A stretch of 64,000 bases of DNA, taken from assembly GCA_017521925.1 (NCBI GenBank), contig JAFXBG010000015.1, forward strand, positions 62,001 through 126,000. Direction: 5' to 3'. The position numbers and the translations under genes are program-made. The stretch is from Clostridia bacterium (GTDB taxonomy: Bacteria > Bacillota > Clostridia > Oscillospirales > Acutalibacteraceae). This document shows positions 1-10,641 of this stretch, in pieces; the stretch's first letter is position 1; every line of letters begins with the position of its first letter. The notes below the pieces were generated by a model. It ran no database searches and had not been told where the DNA came from. It saw nothing but the letters and a program-made list of their open reading frames with translations.

Positions 1-1
1 C

Positions 2-748
2 AAAATCGTAGACGAAATCAACAAATGGGTCAGAAAAAACACCGACGGTATGATTGAAAAAATAGTTGATAGCCTTGACGAAAGAGCCGTTATGTGTTTA
101 GTCAATGCTTTGCTTTTTGATGCAAAGTGGGAAGATGTTTACGACGAGCATCAGGTTAGTGACGGCGTTTTTGTTACAGAAAAAGCCGAGATTGAGCCTG
201 TAAAGTATATGCACAGTTCTGAAAATCTTTATATTAAAGATGAAAAAGCTACAGGCTTTGTAAAATACTACGAGGGCAGAGAGTACGCCTTTGTAGCATT
301 GCTCCCCGATGTGGGTGTTAGTGTAGAGGAGTATGTAAGCACACTTGACGGCGAAAGGCTTGAAGAACTTTTAGAAAATGCTGAGGAAACGGAAGTCCGT
401 ACAAAAATCCCTAAGTTTGAGTACGAAACGGATTTAAACCTTAAGTCTGTGCTTAAAGATATGGGTATGGAAAAAGCCTTTGATGAGGAAAAGGCGGATT
501 TTTCTAAGCTTGGTCAGATTCAGGACGGTAACATCTGGATTGGGGATGTACTGCACAGTACAAAAATCACAGTAGCCGAGCAGGGCACAAAAGCAGGTGC
601 CGCAACGGCAGTTATAATGTACGGCAACGGTGCATTGCCCTCTGAGCCAAAAGAAGTGTATCTTGAAAGACCTTTTGTGTATATGATAGTTGATATGGAA
701 AATCACCTTCCTGTGTTTATGGGCACGGTTATGAGCATAGCTGATTGA
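2..748 (+). CDS. Serpin (serine protease inhibitor), 5' part cut off by window edge
   Basis: Frame 2 is open from the window edge, so the visible 248 residues are the C-terminal two thirds of a serpin (full serpins have about 370-400). It shows the INKWV-type helix near the start, the inhibitory hinge EQGTKAGAATAV encoded at about 578-613, and the RPFVYMIVD strand with a conserved C-terminal Gly-Thr-Val core. The small-residue hinge is what inhibitory serpins need for loop insertion, so it probably traps serine or cysteine proteases. Counting from the hinge places P1 near Tyr-Gly-Asn-Gly, but this loop is about four residues longer than in alpha-1-antitrypsin, so P1 is not certain. The signal peptide and any dockerin at the N-terminus would lie outside the window; there is none at the C-terminus. 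Confidence 0.93.
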   Translation, partial: KIVDEINKWVRKNTDGMIEKIVDSLDERAVMCLVNALLFDAKWEDVYDEHQVSDGVFVTEKAEIEPVKYMHSSENLYIKDEKATGFVKYYEGREYAFVALLPDVGVSVEEYVSTLDGERLEELLENAEETEVRTKIPKFEYETDLNLKSVLKDMGMEKAFDEEKADFSKLGQIQDGNIWIGDVLHSTKITVAEQGTKAGAATAVIMYGNGALPSEPKEVYLERPFVYMIVDMENHLPVFMGTVMSIAD

Positions 749-834
749 AAGTTGAAAATGAAAAATTGAAAGTTTCGGTGCCACACTGACACGTGCGTTT
801 GGAAAGTGTATGGAAAATAGGATATAGTAAAAGA

Positions 835-868
835 AAAGCTCAGCAGAAATTTACATCCGCTGAGCTTT
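835..868. terminator. Hairpin between convergent serpin and anti-sigma genes
   Basis: Ten-base arms AAAGCTCAGC (835-844) and GCTGAGCTTT (859-868) surround a 14-base loop. A T-rich run follows on the + strand and an A/T-rich run on the - strand, so it may stop transcription from both sides. Confidence 0.7.
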
Positions 869-894
869 CTTTATTGAGATTGTAATGTTATTTG

Positions 895-1953
895 TTATTT
901 AAGTCTGGCACTTATGGTACCGTTTGAGTAGGTGTTGGTGGGATTTTCATCGTAAAATTCTGCATTTGTTACCTCTTTGGGAGTATAAATCAGTTCCAGG
1001 GTTTTGGTTACTGTTTCGCCTGAGGTAAAGGTTACGGTTACATCTATAGTAGTACCGTCAACAAGACGTTTGAAAATCTGATTCTGATAATTAAAGAATC
1101 CTATCATATCGTTTGCTCTTGCATATTCACGCAGAGTTTCTTGTTCTTCTTCAGTTACTACTGTAGGGGCAGAGCTTTTAAGACCACCTGAAATTGTTCT
1201 TGCCCAGCCGAATTTTGCTTTAAGCTCATCTTCGTTTTCGGAATATACATAGCTTTCTGTGCAGTTGTAGCCTTTGTGAAATCGTGCATATTCATAAGGA
1301 GAAGAAAAGTATCTTCCGGCACTTTCATAGGTGGCATCGGGCGTATATACAGGATTAAAGCCCAGATGTATAGTGGTGTTTTTGTCGTAATTGTAGGTGT
1401 ATTCCTGACGGGATAATTCGTAGCTGAATGAAATTATGTGATTATGCATTTCTTTATCTTCATTATCGAATTTATTATAGTCTTTGATGTGGACAGGTAC
1501 AAAACTTCCGTCGCTGAATTTGTAGGTGACAGTTTTAATATCTTCGCCCGCCACATTGATGTTGAGGTTTGTTTTGAAGCTGTGAAACAGAAAGCTTTTG
1601 GTAATGTCGTAGTATGGTGCATCCTCCAAAAGCACTTCGTCAAAATCAAAGATAACAAGATTTCCGCATAGGTTTTCCAGTTCAACAAACGCATCTCTTG
1701 TTATTTCATCAGCTGATGCTATGCCTTCTTCGTCCAAGGTCTGGGCATTGGCTACTATTATAAAATTATGTTCTTTGTGGGGCATAAGAGATGGTACAAA
1801 TACAATGCCTGCCAGAATTACAAGTACAAGACAGGCGGCGATTAGTGCGGTGCGCTTAATTTTTTTAGGCTTTGAAAATGTAAAGGTTTCGTTTTCGAGG
1901 GTGCAGTAGGATTTAAGCATTTTATCAAGTTTTTCATCATTATAGTTACTCAT
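895..1953 (-). CDS. Anti-sigma-factor-like single-span membrane protein
   Basis: Predicted 352-residue protein downstream of the ECF sigma gene. The ATG at 1953 is chosen because AAAGGAG lies just upstream and the start overlaps the sigma gene stop (ATGAGTAA, 8 bases), a sign of translational coupling. The first ~35 residues are cytoplasmic and charged. One hydrophobic segment (about 36-57, rich in Ala/Leu/Val/Ile) follows, then about 290 extracytoplasmic residues with no family I recognise. This topology and gene order are typical of regulators that hold an ECF sigma factor at the membrane and release it on an envelope signal. The sequestering role is inferred from context; no zinc-binding ZAS motif (HxxxCxxC) is seen. 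Confidence 0.75.
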   Translation of the reverse strand: MSNYNDEKLDKMLKSYCTLENETFTFSKPKKIKRTALIAACLVLVILAGIVFVPSLMPHKEHNFIIVANAQTLDEEGIASADEITRDAFVELENLCGNLVIFDFDEVLLEDAPYYDITKSFLFHSFKTNLNINVAGEDIKTVTYKFSDGSFVPVHIKDYNKFDNEDKEMHNHIISFSYELSRQEYTYNYDKNTTIHLGFNPVYTPDATYESAGRYFSSPYEYARFHKGYNCTESYVYSENEDELKAKFGWARTISGGLKSSAPTVVTEEEQETLREYARANDMIGFFNYQNQIFKRLVDGTTIDVTVTFTSGETVTKTLELIYTPKEVTNAEFYDENPTNTYSNGTISARLK

Positions 1954-2437
1954 TATTAAGCTCCTTTCGTAAGTCTTGCCGTGCAGCACTTAAGCGGGAT
2001 TTTACGGTGCCCTCGGGGATATTTAAAATCTCGGCTAATTCTTTTGTGCTGTAATCCTTGAAATAAAAAAGGGCGATAACCTGACGCTTTTCATAAGTAA
2101 GCTTTTCAAGTGCTTGGTGCAGACTCAGAAATTCGTCTTGGGAAGCTACCGACTCGGGAATAGAGTTAAGGGTACGCTCCAGCTCATCTGTAGTGGTGAA
2201 GTGTACTATACGTTTGCGGAAAGGGGATTTGACCATATCCTTGTAGGTGTTTACGCAAATTGAGAAAAGCCATTTGTCAAAGGGCTTTTCCTTATTATAT
2301 TTGCGGATATTTTTAATTGCCTTTTCCCAGGTTGCCTGATAAAGGTCCTCGGCGTCACTCCTTTGATTGCACAAGGAAACGCAAAGCCGTGTCAAATCCT
2401 TGCCGTAAAGATTTATGTACTCTGATATTTTTAACAC
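1946..2437 (-). CDS. ECF-type RNA polymerase sigma factor
   Basis: 163 residues, the usual size for an extracytoplasmic-function sigma factor. Region 2 (about 8-75) contains the DAEDLYQATWEKAI stretch that matches the core-binding/-10 recognition helices. Region 4 (about 105-160) contains KLTYEKRQVIALFYFKDYS followed by the helix-turn-helix ELAEILNIPEGTVKSRLSAAR. Regions 1.1 and 3 are missing, as expected. Start is GTG at 2437 with AAGGAGG upstream. It directs RNA polymerase to its own regulon and is probably held by the product of the overlapping downstream gene. An ECF-like promoter lies just upstream, suggesting autoregulation. Confidence 0.93.
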   Translation of the reverse strand: MLKISEYINLYGKDLTRLCVSLCNQRSDAEDLYQATWEKAIKNIRKYNKEKPFDKWLFSICVNTYKDMVKSPFRKRIVHFTTTDELERTLNSIPESVASQDEFLSLHQALEKLTYEKRQVIALFYFKDYSTKELAEILNIPEGTVKSRLSAARQDLRKELNNE

Positions 2438-2475
2438 AGGGCACCTCCTTTCATCCTTTGAAAGCTTTCATTATA

Positions 2476-2503
2476 TATACGATTTGAGTTTTAGTTTGGT
2501 TCA
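2476..2503 (-). promoter_or_regulatory. ECF-style promoter for the sigma/anti-sigma pair
   Basis: Read on the - strand: TGAACC (2503-2498), 16 bases, CGTATA (2481-2476). A TGAAC-type -35 and CGT-type -10 are characteristic of ECF sigma promoters. A sigma-A-like TATAAT (2475-2470) overlaps it. Confidence 0.55.
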
Positions 2504-2769
2504 GATTGTTTTTATATTTTGCATAGGTTGAGTTCTGAGAACAGGTAAAAGCATCCTCGATTATCCGTTAACTATGCTTTTTATACAATATATTGAGTTA
2601 AAACACAACTTGGGCCCCATAAAAAGTGTCAAAAGGATGTAAAATGTCTACGTAAAAATCTATACACGCAATCGGGCGTTCTGAAAATTTGTGAGAACAA
2701 GTGATTTTTAAAAATGATTGCATATTAGAATTAAAACTAAAAAAATTGAAAAAAATCGGCAAAAACCCC
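2504..2769. other. Noncoding stretch between sigma promoter and rpoB promoter
   Basis: AT-rich spacer with no supported gene. A 71-codon open frame on the - strand (2813-2598) runs straight through the rpoB promoter and has no family resemblance. I see no structured RNA here. Confidence 0.5.
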
Positions 2770-2798
2770 TTGACTTTGAGCACTTTTTCTCCTATAAT
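2770..2798 (+). promoter_or_regulatory. Near-consensus sigma-A promoter of rpoBC
   Basis: TTGACT (2770-2775), 17-base spacer, TATAAT (2793-2798). The start would be near 2805, giving a leader of about 187 bases. The leader contains GGGG/CCCC (2817-2831) followed by TTTT, and TTCAC/GTGAA (2841-2856), small hairpins that could act as an attenuator. Confidence 0.88.
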
Positions 2799-2991
2799 GC
2801 TATGATGTAACATTATGGGGGGATTTACCCCTTTTCAGAATTCACAAAAAAGTGAACTGAGAAATATATCACATAAATTAAAGCTTGTCAAGTAGAAAAT
2901 TTATGTAAGTTTTTTGTTACCGTTTACTACCCGAGGCGATTCCTGTTTGCGGTGGAAAAGCCCAGAATTTCAAAAAGGAGTGATATGCCTA

Positions 2992-5900
2992 ATGATTAAC
3001 GCTAAGCCCGTTAAGCTCGGCAACAGCGAGAGAGTAAGCTTCGCTAATATCGAAGAAGTTATCCAGATGCCTAACCTCATCGAAATTCAGAAGAAGTCTT
3101 ACCAGTGGTTCCTTGACGAGGGACTCAAAGAGGTATTCAGAGATATGTCGGAGATTACAGATTACTCAGGTAATCTTGTTCTCGATTTTATCGACTATAC
3201 TCTGGATGTAGACCATCCTAACTACAGTGTAATTGAGTGTAAGGAAAGAGATGCAACATACTCTGCCGCACTCAGAGTTACAGCACGACTCCTGAATAAA
3301 GAAACAGGCGAAATCAAAGAGTCCAATGTCTTTATGGGTGACTTCCCCCTTATGACAGACAGCGGTACCTTTGTTATCAACGGTGCCGAGAGAGTTATTG
3401 TATCTCAGCTTGTTCGTTCTCCCGGTGTTTACTACAAAATGGACCACGACAAGACAGGTTTTGAGCTTTTCTCCTCTACAGTTATTCCTAACCGTGGTGC
3501 CTGGCTTGAGTATGAAAACGACGTAAACAACGTTTTCTATGTTCGTATTGACAAAAACCGCAAAATTCCCATTACTGTATTTTTGCGTGCATTAGGTCTT
3601 GGCACAAATGCTGAGATTTTAGAATATTTCGGTGATGATGACCGCATCAAGGCTACCCTTGAGAAGGACACAACCGACAGTGTGGAAACAGGCCTTATTG
3701 AGGTTTACCGCAAATTAAGACCCTCTGAGCCTCCCACAGTTGAAAGTGCACAGGCACACATAAACGGCCTTTTCTTCGACCCCAGACGTTATGATATGTC
3801 CAGAGTTGGTCGTTACAAATATAACAAAAAGCTTGGTATTTCTCAGCGACTTTCAGGTCAGGTTCTGGCTGCTCCCATTGCTGACCCCAGAACAGGCGAA
3901 GTTTTGGCAACCCGCGGTGAGACAGTGTCCAGAGCCAAGGCTATGGTTATTGAAAACGCAGGTGTAAGAGAAGCTTTAATCAGTGTTGAAGGTAAGGAGA
4001 TTAAGGTTATCTCCAACAACATGGTTGACATTTCCTGCTATGTTAGCTTTGATGCAGACGCAGAGTGCGGCATTAAGGAGAAGGTTTACTTCCCTGTACT
4101 TTGCGAGATTTTAGATGCTTGCGAGACTGAGGAAGAGCTTAAGGATATGATAAGAGCAAGAGCTCACGAGCTTGTTCCCAACCACATTATTCTTGACGAT
4201 ATCTTTGCTTCCGTTAACTATATGAACAACCTTGCTGAGCATGTAGGTACTACTGATGATATCGACCACCTCGGTAACCGTCGTATCCGTTGCGTAGGTG
4301 AGCTTTTACAGAATCAGTTCAGAATCGGCTTCAGCAGACTTGAGCGTGTTATCCGCGAGAGAATGACTCTTCAGGCACAGGATGTTGAGTCTTTAGCTCC
4401 CAATACACTTATCAATATCAGACCCGTAACAGCTGCTATCAAGGAGTTCTTCGGTTCATCACCCCTTTCTCAGTTTATGGACCAGACCAACCCCCTTGCA
4501 GAGCTTACTCATAAGAGAAGACTTTCAGCTCTTGGTCCCGGCGGTCTCTCTCGTGACCGTGCAGGCTTCGAAGTTCGAGACGTTCACTACAGCCATTACG
4601 GCAGAATGTGTCCTATCGAAACTCCTGAAGGTCCTAACATCGGTCTGATTTCCTATCTTGCTACATTCTCTCAGATTAACGAATACGGCTTTATCGAGGC
4701 TGCTTACAGAAAAATCGACAAGGCTAATGGTATTGTAACTGATGAGGTTGTATATATGACAGCTGACCAGGAAGACGAGTTCTATGTAGCTCAGGCTAAT
4801 ACTCCTCTTGACGAGGAAGGCCGCTTTATTAATCAGAGAGCTGTCGGCCGTCACAGAGACGAGTTCGTCGAGCTTGACGTTAAGAAGTTTGACTATATGG
4901 ACGTATCTCCAAGAATGGTTATCTCTGTTGCTACATCTATGATTCCCTTCCTTGAGAACGATGACGCAAACCGAGCACTGATGGGTGCTAACATGCAGCG
5001 TCAGGCTGTTCCCCTTATGGTTACACAGAGTCCTTTTGTTGGTACAGGTATGGAATACAAGGCAGGTACAGACTCAGGCGTTTGTATCCTTGCTGAGGAA
5101 GATGGCGTTGTTATGAGTGCAGACGCTGATACAATCCGTGTTCAGTACGATTCCGGCAGAATCAAGGACTACAAGGTAATCAAATTCTTACGTTCCAACC
5201 AGGGTACTTGTATCAATCAGATTCCTGTTGTTACACGTGGTCAGAGAGTTGTAAAGGGTGAGGTTCTTGCTGATGGTCCTGCTACCAAGGACGGCGAGAT
5301 TTCACTGGGTAAGAACGCGCTTATCGGCTTTATGACCTGGGAAGGTTATAACTACGAGGATGCTGTTCTTATTTCTGAAAAAATTGTTAGAGATGATGTT
5401 TACACATCTATTCATATTGAAGAGTACGAAACCGAAGCAAGAGATACAAAGCTGGGTGCTGAGGAAATTACCCGCGATATCCCCAACGTTGGTGAGGATA
5501 TGCTTAAGGACCTTGACGAGGACGGTATCATCCACATTGGTGCTGAGGTTCACGCAGACGATATCTTAGTCGGTAAGGTTACTCCCAAGGGTGAAACCGA
5601 GCTTACTGCCGAGGAAAGACTTTTAAGAGCTATCTTCGGTGAGAAGGCAAGAGAAGTAAGAGATACTTCCTTAAGAGTTCCCCACGGTGAAAGCGGTATT
5701 GTTGTTGACGTTAAGGTATTTACACGTGAGGACAGCCGCGACGAGCTTAAGCCCGGTGTTAACAAGGTTGTTCGCGTTTACCTTGCTCAGAAGAGAAAGA
5801 TAAGTGTCGGCGATAAGATGGCAGGTCGTCACGGTAACAAGGGTGTTGTATCCCGTATTCTTCCTGTTGAGGATATGCCCTTCCTTCCCGATGGTACTCC

Positions 5901-6789
5901 TCTTGACATTGTTCTTAACCCCCTCGGTGTTCCTTCCCGTATGAACATCGGTCAGGTTCTTGAGGTTCACCTTGGCTACGCCGCAAAGGCACTTGGCCTT
6001 AAGGTTATGACTCCTGTATTTGACGGTGCACACGAGCAGGATATCTTTGACGCTTATGATGAAATGCGCCTGAGGTCTGAGCGTGGCGAATACCCTGACA
6101 AGAGTGAAGTTGTAGGCATTGACTTTGGTGAGTGCCTCAGACAGAACGGTATTACAAAAGACTGCAAGACATGGCTTAAGGACGGCAGAACAGGTGATTA
6201 CTTTGATAACCCTGTAACCGTTGGTTATATGTACTACCTCAAGCTCCATCATCTTGTTGATGATAAGATTCACGCAAGAAGCACAGGCCCCTACTCACTC
6301 GTTACTCAGCAGCCCCTGGGCGGTAAGGCTCAGTTCGGTGGTCAGCGTTTCGGTGAAATGGAAGTTTGGGCACTTGAAGCTTACGGTGCAGCTTATACAC
6401 TTCAGGAAATTCTGACAGTTAAGTCTGACGACGTTGTAGGTCGTGTTAAGACTTACGAGGCAATCGTTAAGGGTCAGAACATTCCTATGCCGGGTATTCC
6501 CGAATCCTTCAAGGTTCTTATTAAAGAGCTTCAGTCACTTTCTCTTGATGTTCGCGTTCTTGACAGAGACGGTGAGGAAATCGACCTTAAGCAGAAGTTT
6601 GACGAGGACGAGGATTTAGTACCCGCAACAGATATCGACCTTCCTGATGATGGCGTAATGACATCCGATATGGACGGCTTTATGCTTGATGAAGAAGGCG
6701 AAGAAGGCAATATGTTCGACGAGAGCTCACTTATTGATGACTCCGACGACTTTGATTTTTACGACGACCACGGCAGTGACGAATTTTAA
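2992..6789 (+). CDS. rpoB: DNA-directed RNA polymerase subunit beta
   Basis: 1265 residues. Catalytic beta subunit of core RNA polymerase. The ATG at 2992 is chosen because the protein then begins [10 protein letters not shown] like clostridial homologues; AAGGAG at 2975-2980 is 11 bases upstream. The rifampicin pocket (about residues 488-516: [23 protein letters not shown]) has the Asp, His and Ser that correspond to E. coli D516, H526 and S531, so the sequence looks rifampicin-sensitive. The C-terminal domain includes the [20 protein letters not shown] clamp-binding motif. The last ~60 residues are very acidic (Asp/Glu-rich tail), as in other Clostridia. It is followed after 16 bases by rpoC. 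Unusually, the rplKAJL genes that normally precede rpoB are absent; an ECF sigma locus lies there. Confidence 0.99.
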   Translation: MINAKPVKLGNSERVSFANIEEVIQMPNLIEIQKKSYQWFLDEGLKEVFRDMSEITDYSGNLVLDFIDYTLDVDHPNYSVIECKERDATYSAALRVTARLLNKETGEIKESNVFMGDFPLMTDSGTFVINGAERVIVSQLVRSPGVYYKMDHDKTGFELFSSTVIPNRGAWLEYENDVNNVFYVRIDKNRKIPITVFLRALGLGTNAEILEYFGDDDRIKATLEKDTTDSVETGLIEVYRKLRPSEPPTVESAQAHINGLFFDPRRYDMSRVGRYKYNKKLGISQRLSGQVLAAPIADPRTGEVLATRGETVSRAKAMVIENAGVREALISVEGKEIKVISNNMVDISCYVSFDADAECGIKEKVYFPVLCEILDACETEEELKDMIRARAHELVPNHIILDDIFASVNYMNNLAEHVGTTDDIDHLGNRRIRCVGELLQNQFRIGFSRLERVIRERMTLQAQDVESLAPNTLINIRPVTAAIKEFFGSSPLSQFMDQTNPLAELTHKRRLSALGPGGLSRDRAGFEVRDVHYSHYGRMCPIETPEGPNIGLISYLATFSQINEYGFIEAAYRKIDKANGIVTDEVVYMTADQEDEFYVAQANTPLDEEGRFINQRAVGRHRDEFVELDVKKFDYMDVSPRMVISVATSMIPFLENDDANRALMGANMQRQAVPLMVTQSPFVGTGMEYKAGTDSGVCILAEEDGVVMSADADTIRVQYDSGRIKDYKVIKFLRSNQGTCINQIPVVTRGQRVVKGEVLADGPATKDGEISLGKNALIGFMTWEGYNYEDAVLISEKIVRDDVYTSIHIEEYETEARDTKLGAEEITRDIPNVGEDMLKDLDEDGIIHIGAEVHADDILVGKVTPKGETELTAEERLLRAIFGEKAREVRDTSLRVPHGESGIVVDVKVFTREDSRDELKPGVNKVVRVYLAQKRKISVGDKMAGRHGNKGVVSRILPVEDMPFLPDGTPLDIVLNPLGVPSRMNIGQVLEVHLGYAAKALGLKVMTPVFDGAHEQDIFDAYDEMRLRSERGEYPDKSEVVGIDFGECLRQNGITKDCKTWLKDGRTGDYFDNPVTVGYMYYLKLHHLVDDKIHARSTGPYSLVTQQPLGGKAQFGGQRFGEMEVWALEAYGAAYTLQEILTVKSDDVVGRVKTYEAIVKGQNIPMPGIPESFKVLIKELQSLSLDVRVLDRDGEEIDLKQKFDEDEDLVPATDIDLPDDGVMTSDMDGFMLDEEGEEGNMFDESSLIDDSDDFDFYDDHGSDEF

Positions 6790-6805
6790 TTGGAGGTAAA
6801 AGCTA

Positions 6806-9800
6806 ATGGATAATACTGTTTTTGATTCTATAAAAATCGGCTTGGCCTCTCCTGATCAGATCAGAGCCTGGTCACACGGCGAGGTTAAAAAGCCTGAAAC
6901 CATCAACTACCGTACCTTAAAGCCTGAGCGTGACGGTCTTTTCTGCGAGCGTATTTTCGGACCTACAAAGGACTGGGAATGCCATTGCGGTAAGTACAAG
7001 AGAATCCGCTTCAAGGGCAAGGTTTGTGACCGTTGCGGTGTTGAGGTTACACGTGCAAAGGTAAGACGTGAGAGAATGGGTCACATTGAGCTTGCTGCTC
7101 CTGTTTCTCACATCTGGTACTTCAAGGGTATTCCTTCAAGAATTTCCCTTATCCTCGATATTTCTCCCAGAATGCTTGAGAAGGTTCTTTACTTTGCTCA
7201 GTATATCGTTACTGACCCCGGTGACTGCCGTGACCTTATGAAGATGCAGTTCTTAACCGAGCGTGAGTACTCAGATATGCGTGAGAAGTACGAGGACGAC
7301 TTCAAAGCAGGTATGGGTGCTGAGGCTATCCGCGACCTTCTTAAGGAAATCGACCTTGAGACTCTTTCAGCTGAGCTTAAAGCTGAGCTTGAGGATGCTT
7401 CAGGTCAGAAGAAGGTAAGACTTCAGAAGAGACTTGAGGTTGTAGAAAGCTTCAGAATGTCAGGCAACCGTCCCGAGTGGATGATTCTTGACGTTGTTCC
7501 CGTTATTCCCCCCGATATCAGACCTATGGTACAGCTTGACGGCGGACGTTTTGCAACTTCTGACCTTAACGACCTTTACCGTAGAGTTATCAATAGAAAT
7601 AACCGTCTTAAGAGACTTCTTGAGCTTCAGGCTCCCGATATCATCATCCGCAACGAAAAGCGTATGCTTCAGGAAGCAGTTGATGCTCTTATCGACAACG
7701 GCCGCCGCGGCAGACCTGTTACAGGTCCTAACAACCGTGCACTTAAGTCACTTTCCGATATGCTTAAGGGTAAGCAGGGTAGATTCAGACAGAACCTTCT
7801 CGGTAAGCGTGTTGACTACTCCGGCCGTTCCGTTATCGTTGTTGGTCCTGAGCTTAAAATGTACCAGTGCGGTCTTCCCAAGGAGATGGCTCTGGAGCTC
7901 TTCAAGCCTTTCGTTATGAAGCGTCTTGTTGAGACTAAGGCAGTTCAGAATATCAAGGCAGCCCGTAAGGCTGTTGAGCGTGCTAAGCCCGAGGTTTGGG
8001 ATGCACTTGAGGTTGTAATCAAGGGTCACCCTGTTTTACTCAACCGTGCTCCAACACTTCACCGTCTTGGTATTCAGGCATTCGAGCCTGTGCTTGTTGA
8101 AGGTCGTGCACTTAAGCTTCATCCCCTTGTATGTACAGCTTACAATGCTGACTTCGACGGCGACCAGATGGCTGTTCACGTTCCTCTTTCTGCAGAGGCT
8201 CAGGCTGAGGCAAGATTCCTTATGCTTGCTGCCGGCAACCTCTTAAAGCCTTCCGACGGTCACCCTGTTGCAGTTCCTACACAGGATATGATTCTCGGTT
8301 CCTACTACCTTACACTTGATAAGGACGGCGAGCCCGGCGAGGGTAAGGTGTTCAAGGATGTAGACGAGGCTATGATGGCTTACTCTGCAGGCTATATTAC
8401 ACTTCACTCAAAGATTAAAGTACGCCGTACAGGCTACATTAACGGTGAAATCGGCAGTGCTATTGTTGATACAACAATGGGTAAGATTATCTTCAACAAT
8501 CCTATTCCTCAGAACTTAGGTTTTGTTGACAGATCTAAGCCCGAAAACGCACTTAAATTTGAAATTGACTTCTTGGTTGGCAAGAAACAGCTTGGTAAGA
8601 TTATCGATGCCTGTATCAAATACCACGGCACCGAGGTTACAGCAAGAGTTCTTGACGATATCAAGAGCCAGGGCTACAAATACTCCACACGCGGTGCTAT
8701 TACCGTTGCTGTTTGCGACGCTATTATTCCTCCCCAGAAGAAGGAAATCTTAGCTCAGGCTGAGAAGGACGTTGACGCAATCCGTGACGAGTATATGATG
8801 GGTCTCAGAAGTGACGAGGAAAGATATTCCGAGACACTTAAAATCTGGGATAAAGCAACTAACGATGTTACTGCTGCTCTTCAGGGCGGTCTTGACCGTT
8901 ACAACCCCATCTTTATGATGGCAGACTCAGGTGCTCGAGGCAGTATGAGCCAGATTCGTCAGCTTGCAGGTATGCGTGGTCTTATCGCAAATACATCAGG
9001 TAAGACAATCGAAATTCCCATCAGAGCTAACTACCGTGAAGGCCTTAACATCTTAGAGTACTTTATTTCATCCCGTGGTGCTCGTAAGGGTCTTGCTGAT
9101 ACAGCACTTAGAACTGCTGACTCAGGTTACCTTACACGTCGTCTGGTTGACGTTTCTCAGGAAGTTATCATCCGTGAGGACGATTGCCATACAGATGAAG
9201 GTCTTGAAGTGTTCGACATCAAGTCAGGCAAGCAGGTTATCGAGGATATGCACGAGCGTCTTCTTGGCAGATACCTTGTTCACGACTTTAAGGACGACGA
9301 AGGCAATGTTCTTGTTTCCAAGGATACACTTATTACTGACGCTGAGGCTACACTTATTGTTAACTCAGGTGTCGAGAAGATAGAAATCCGTTCTGTTTTA
9401 GGTTGTCACTCAAAGCACGGCGTTTGCCGCAAGTGCTATGGTGTTAACCTTGCAAACGGTCAGCCTGTTACAGTTGGTGAGGCTGTTGGTATTATCGCTG
9501 CTCAGTCAATCGGTGAGCCCGGTACACAGCTTACAATGAGAACCTTCCATACAGGTGGTGTTGCTTCTGCAGAAGATATTACACAGGGTCTTCCCCGTGT
9601 TGAGGAGCTCTTCGAAAGCAGAAAACCCAAGAGCCTTGCTATTATCTCTGAAATCGACGGTGAGGTTCGCTTTGAGGATATCAAGAATAACCGTCACGCT
9701 GTTATCTACAACAAGGAAACCAACGAGGAAAGACAGTATCTCATTCCCTTCGGCTTCCGTGTTAAGGTACAGGAGGGTCAGATTATCAAAGCAGGTGACA

Positions 9801-10351
9801 AAATCACTGATGGTGCTGTTAACCCCCACGATGTTCTTGCAATTCTCGGTCCTCAGGCTGTTCAGGATTACCTTATCAGCGAAGTACAGTCTACCTACCG
9901 CTTACAGGGTGTTGATATCAACGATAAGCATATCGAGGTTATCGTTCGCCAGATGATGAAGAAGGTTAAGGTTGACGATCCCGGCTCTACAGAGTTTTTG
10001 GGAGGTCAGATGTACGACAAGAACGAGGTTATCCACGCAAACAGAGAAATCAAGAAGCGTATCGCAGCAGGCGAAGAAGGCCTTAAGGAAGCAACTTGGA
10101 CACAGCTCCTCCTTGGTATTACTAAGGCATCCCTTGCTACAGACAGCTTCCTGTCTGCTGCTTCCTTCCAGGAAACAACCAGAGTTCTCACAGATGCCGC
10201 TATTAAGGGTAAGGTTGATCCCCTTATCGGTCTTAAGGAGAACGTTATCATCGGTAAGCTGGTACCCGCAGGTACAGGTATGCGCCGTTACACAGACGTT
10301 GAGCTTGAAGAAAACTTTATTCCCCAGGCTCCCACAGCTCCCGCTGAATAA
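6806..10351 (+). CDS. rpoC: DNA-directed RNA polymerase subunit beta'
   Basis: 1181 residues, the usual Firmicutes length. It carries the N-terminal zinc site [20 protein letters not shown], the absolutely conserved catalytic NADFDGD with Mg-binding Asp449, Asp451 and Asp453, the bridge-helix/trigger-loop region [20 protein letters not shown], and the second zinc site [13 protein letters not shown]. Start has TTGGAGG upstream. It is co-transcribed with rpoB and ends at a strong hairpin terminator. The rpsL-rpsG-fusA genes that often follow are missing here. Confidence 0.99.
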   Translation: MDNTVFDSIKIGLASPDQIRAWSHGEVKKPETINYRTLKPERDGLFCERIFGPTKDWECHCGKYKRIRFKGKVCDRCGVEVTRAKVRRERMGHIELAAPVSHIWYFKGIPSRISLILDISPRMLEKVLYFAQYIVTDPGDCRDLMKMQFLTEREYSDMREKYEDDFKAGMGAEAIRDLLKEIDLETLSAELKAELEDASGQKKVRLQKRLEVVESFRMSGNRPEWMILDVVPVIPPDIRPMVQLDGGRFATSDLNDLYRRVINRNNRLKRLLELQAPDIIIRNEKRMLQEAVDALIDNGRRGRPVTGPNNRALKSLSDMLKGKQGRFRQNLLGKRVDYSGRSVIVVGPELKMYQCGLPKEMALELFKPFVMKRLVETKAVQNIKAARKAVERAKPEVWDALEVVIKGHPVLLNRAPTLHRLGIQAFEPVLVEGRALKLHPLVCTAYNADFDGDQMAVHVPLSAEAQAEARFLMLAAGNLLKPSDGHPVAVPTQDMILGSYYLTLDKDGEPGEGKVFKDVDEAMMAYSAGYITLHSKIKVRRTGYINGEIGSAIVDTTMGKIIFNNPIPQNLGFVDRSKPENALKFEIDFLVGKKQLGKIIDACIKYHGTEVTARVLDDIKSQGYKYSTRGAITVAVCDAIIPPQKKEILAQAEKDVDAIRDEYMMGLRSDEERYSETLKIWDKATNDVTAALQGGLDRYNPIFMMADSGARGSMSQIRQLAGMRGLIANTSGKTIEIPIRANYREGLNILEYFISSRGARKGLADTALRTADSGYLTRRLVDVSQEVIIREDDCHTDEGLEVFDIKSGKQVIEDMHERLLGRYLVHDFKDDEGNVLVSKDTLITDAEATLIVNSGVEKIEIRSVLGCHSKHGVCRKCYGVNLANGQPVTVGEAVGIIAAQSIGEPGTQLTMRTFHTGGVASAEDITQGLPRVEELFESRKPKSLAIISEIDGEVRFEDIKNNRHAVIYNKETNEERQYLIPFGFRVKVQEGQIIKAGDKITDGAVNPHDVLAILGPQAVQDYLISEVQSTYRLQGVDINDKHIEVIVRQMMKKVKVDDPGSTEFLGGQMYDKNEVIHANREIKKRIAAGEEGLKEATWTQLLLGITKASLATDSFLSAASFQETTRVLTDAAIKGKVDPLIGLKENVIIGKLVPAGTGMRRYTDVELEENFIPQAPTAPAE

Positions 10352-10355
10352 TAAA

Positions 10356-10476
10356 CAAAAATTCAGGCACTGCTTTTGCAGTGCCTGTTTTTGTTTGCCG
10401 TTAGCCACGGCAGGGCAATATTGCCTTTGGTAAGGTTTGAGTAAGAGGGAAGATTCGTTGACGGCGGGTTAAATGA
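10356..10476 (-). ncRNA. Structured small RNA, family copy A (antisense to rpoC 3' region)
   Basis: Read on the - strand, this segment begins AACCCGCCGT (10470-10461) about ten bases after a TATAAC box (10485-10480). It continues with CCAAAGGC-AATATT-GCC (10430-10414) and the hairpin TGCCGT-GGCTA-ACGGCA, and ends in the shared rpoC terminator. The same order of elements occurs at 24925-25090 and 44811-44980 with different sequence but preserved pairing. No good -35 is visible. The function is unknown; the raiA-motif RNA of Firmicutes is a candidate family that I cannot verify by eye. Confidence 0.6.
10364..10392. terminator. Bidirectional terminator after rpoC
   Basis: Perfect 10-bp stem CAGGCACTGC / GCAGTGCCTG with a TTTT loop. 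T5 follows on the + strand and TTTTTG on the - strand. It ends rpoBC transcription and also the opposite-strand small RNA. Confidence 0.93.
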
Positions 10477-10641
10477 TAGGTTATATCATTGGTATGTTTA
10501 CTAAAGGATTAAACTTAAATTTGTATAGTCTTCCGAATATTCACTTTTTGAAAAATATACTATAATTTAAGTGTGAGTTTTTCGTGAAATTTACGTCTAA
10601 TAGATGAAAGACTGAAAAATACCCTAAAAGGAGGATATGTT
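10477..10641. other. Intergenic region upstream of the four-repeat dockerin gene
   Basis: No gene seen. A TATAAT at 10561-10566 is the likely -10 box for the next gene, but no good -35 stands at the right distance. AAAAGGAGG at about 10627-10635 is its ribosome binding site. Confidence 0.45.

Noticed and set aside
2598..2813. 71-codon open frame on the - strand upstream of rpoB
   Set aside because: It crosses the near-consensus rpoB promoter and has no ribosome binding site or family resemblance.
5671..6273. 200-codon antisense frame within rpoB (and similar ones in rpoC, metG and asnB)
   Set aside because: Highly conserved + strand coding explains them; no signals for a - strand gene.
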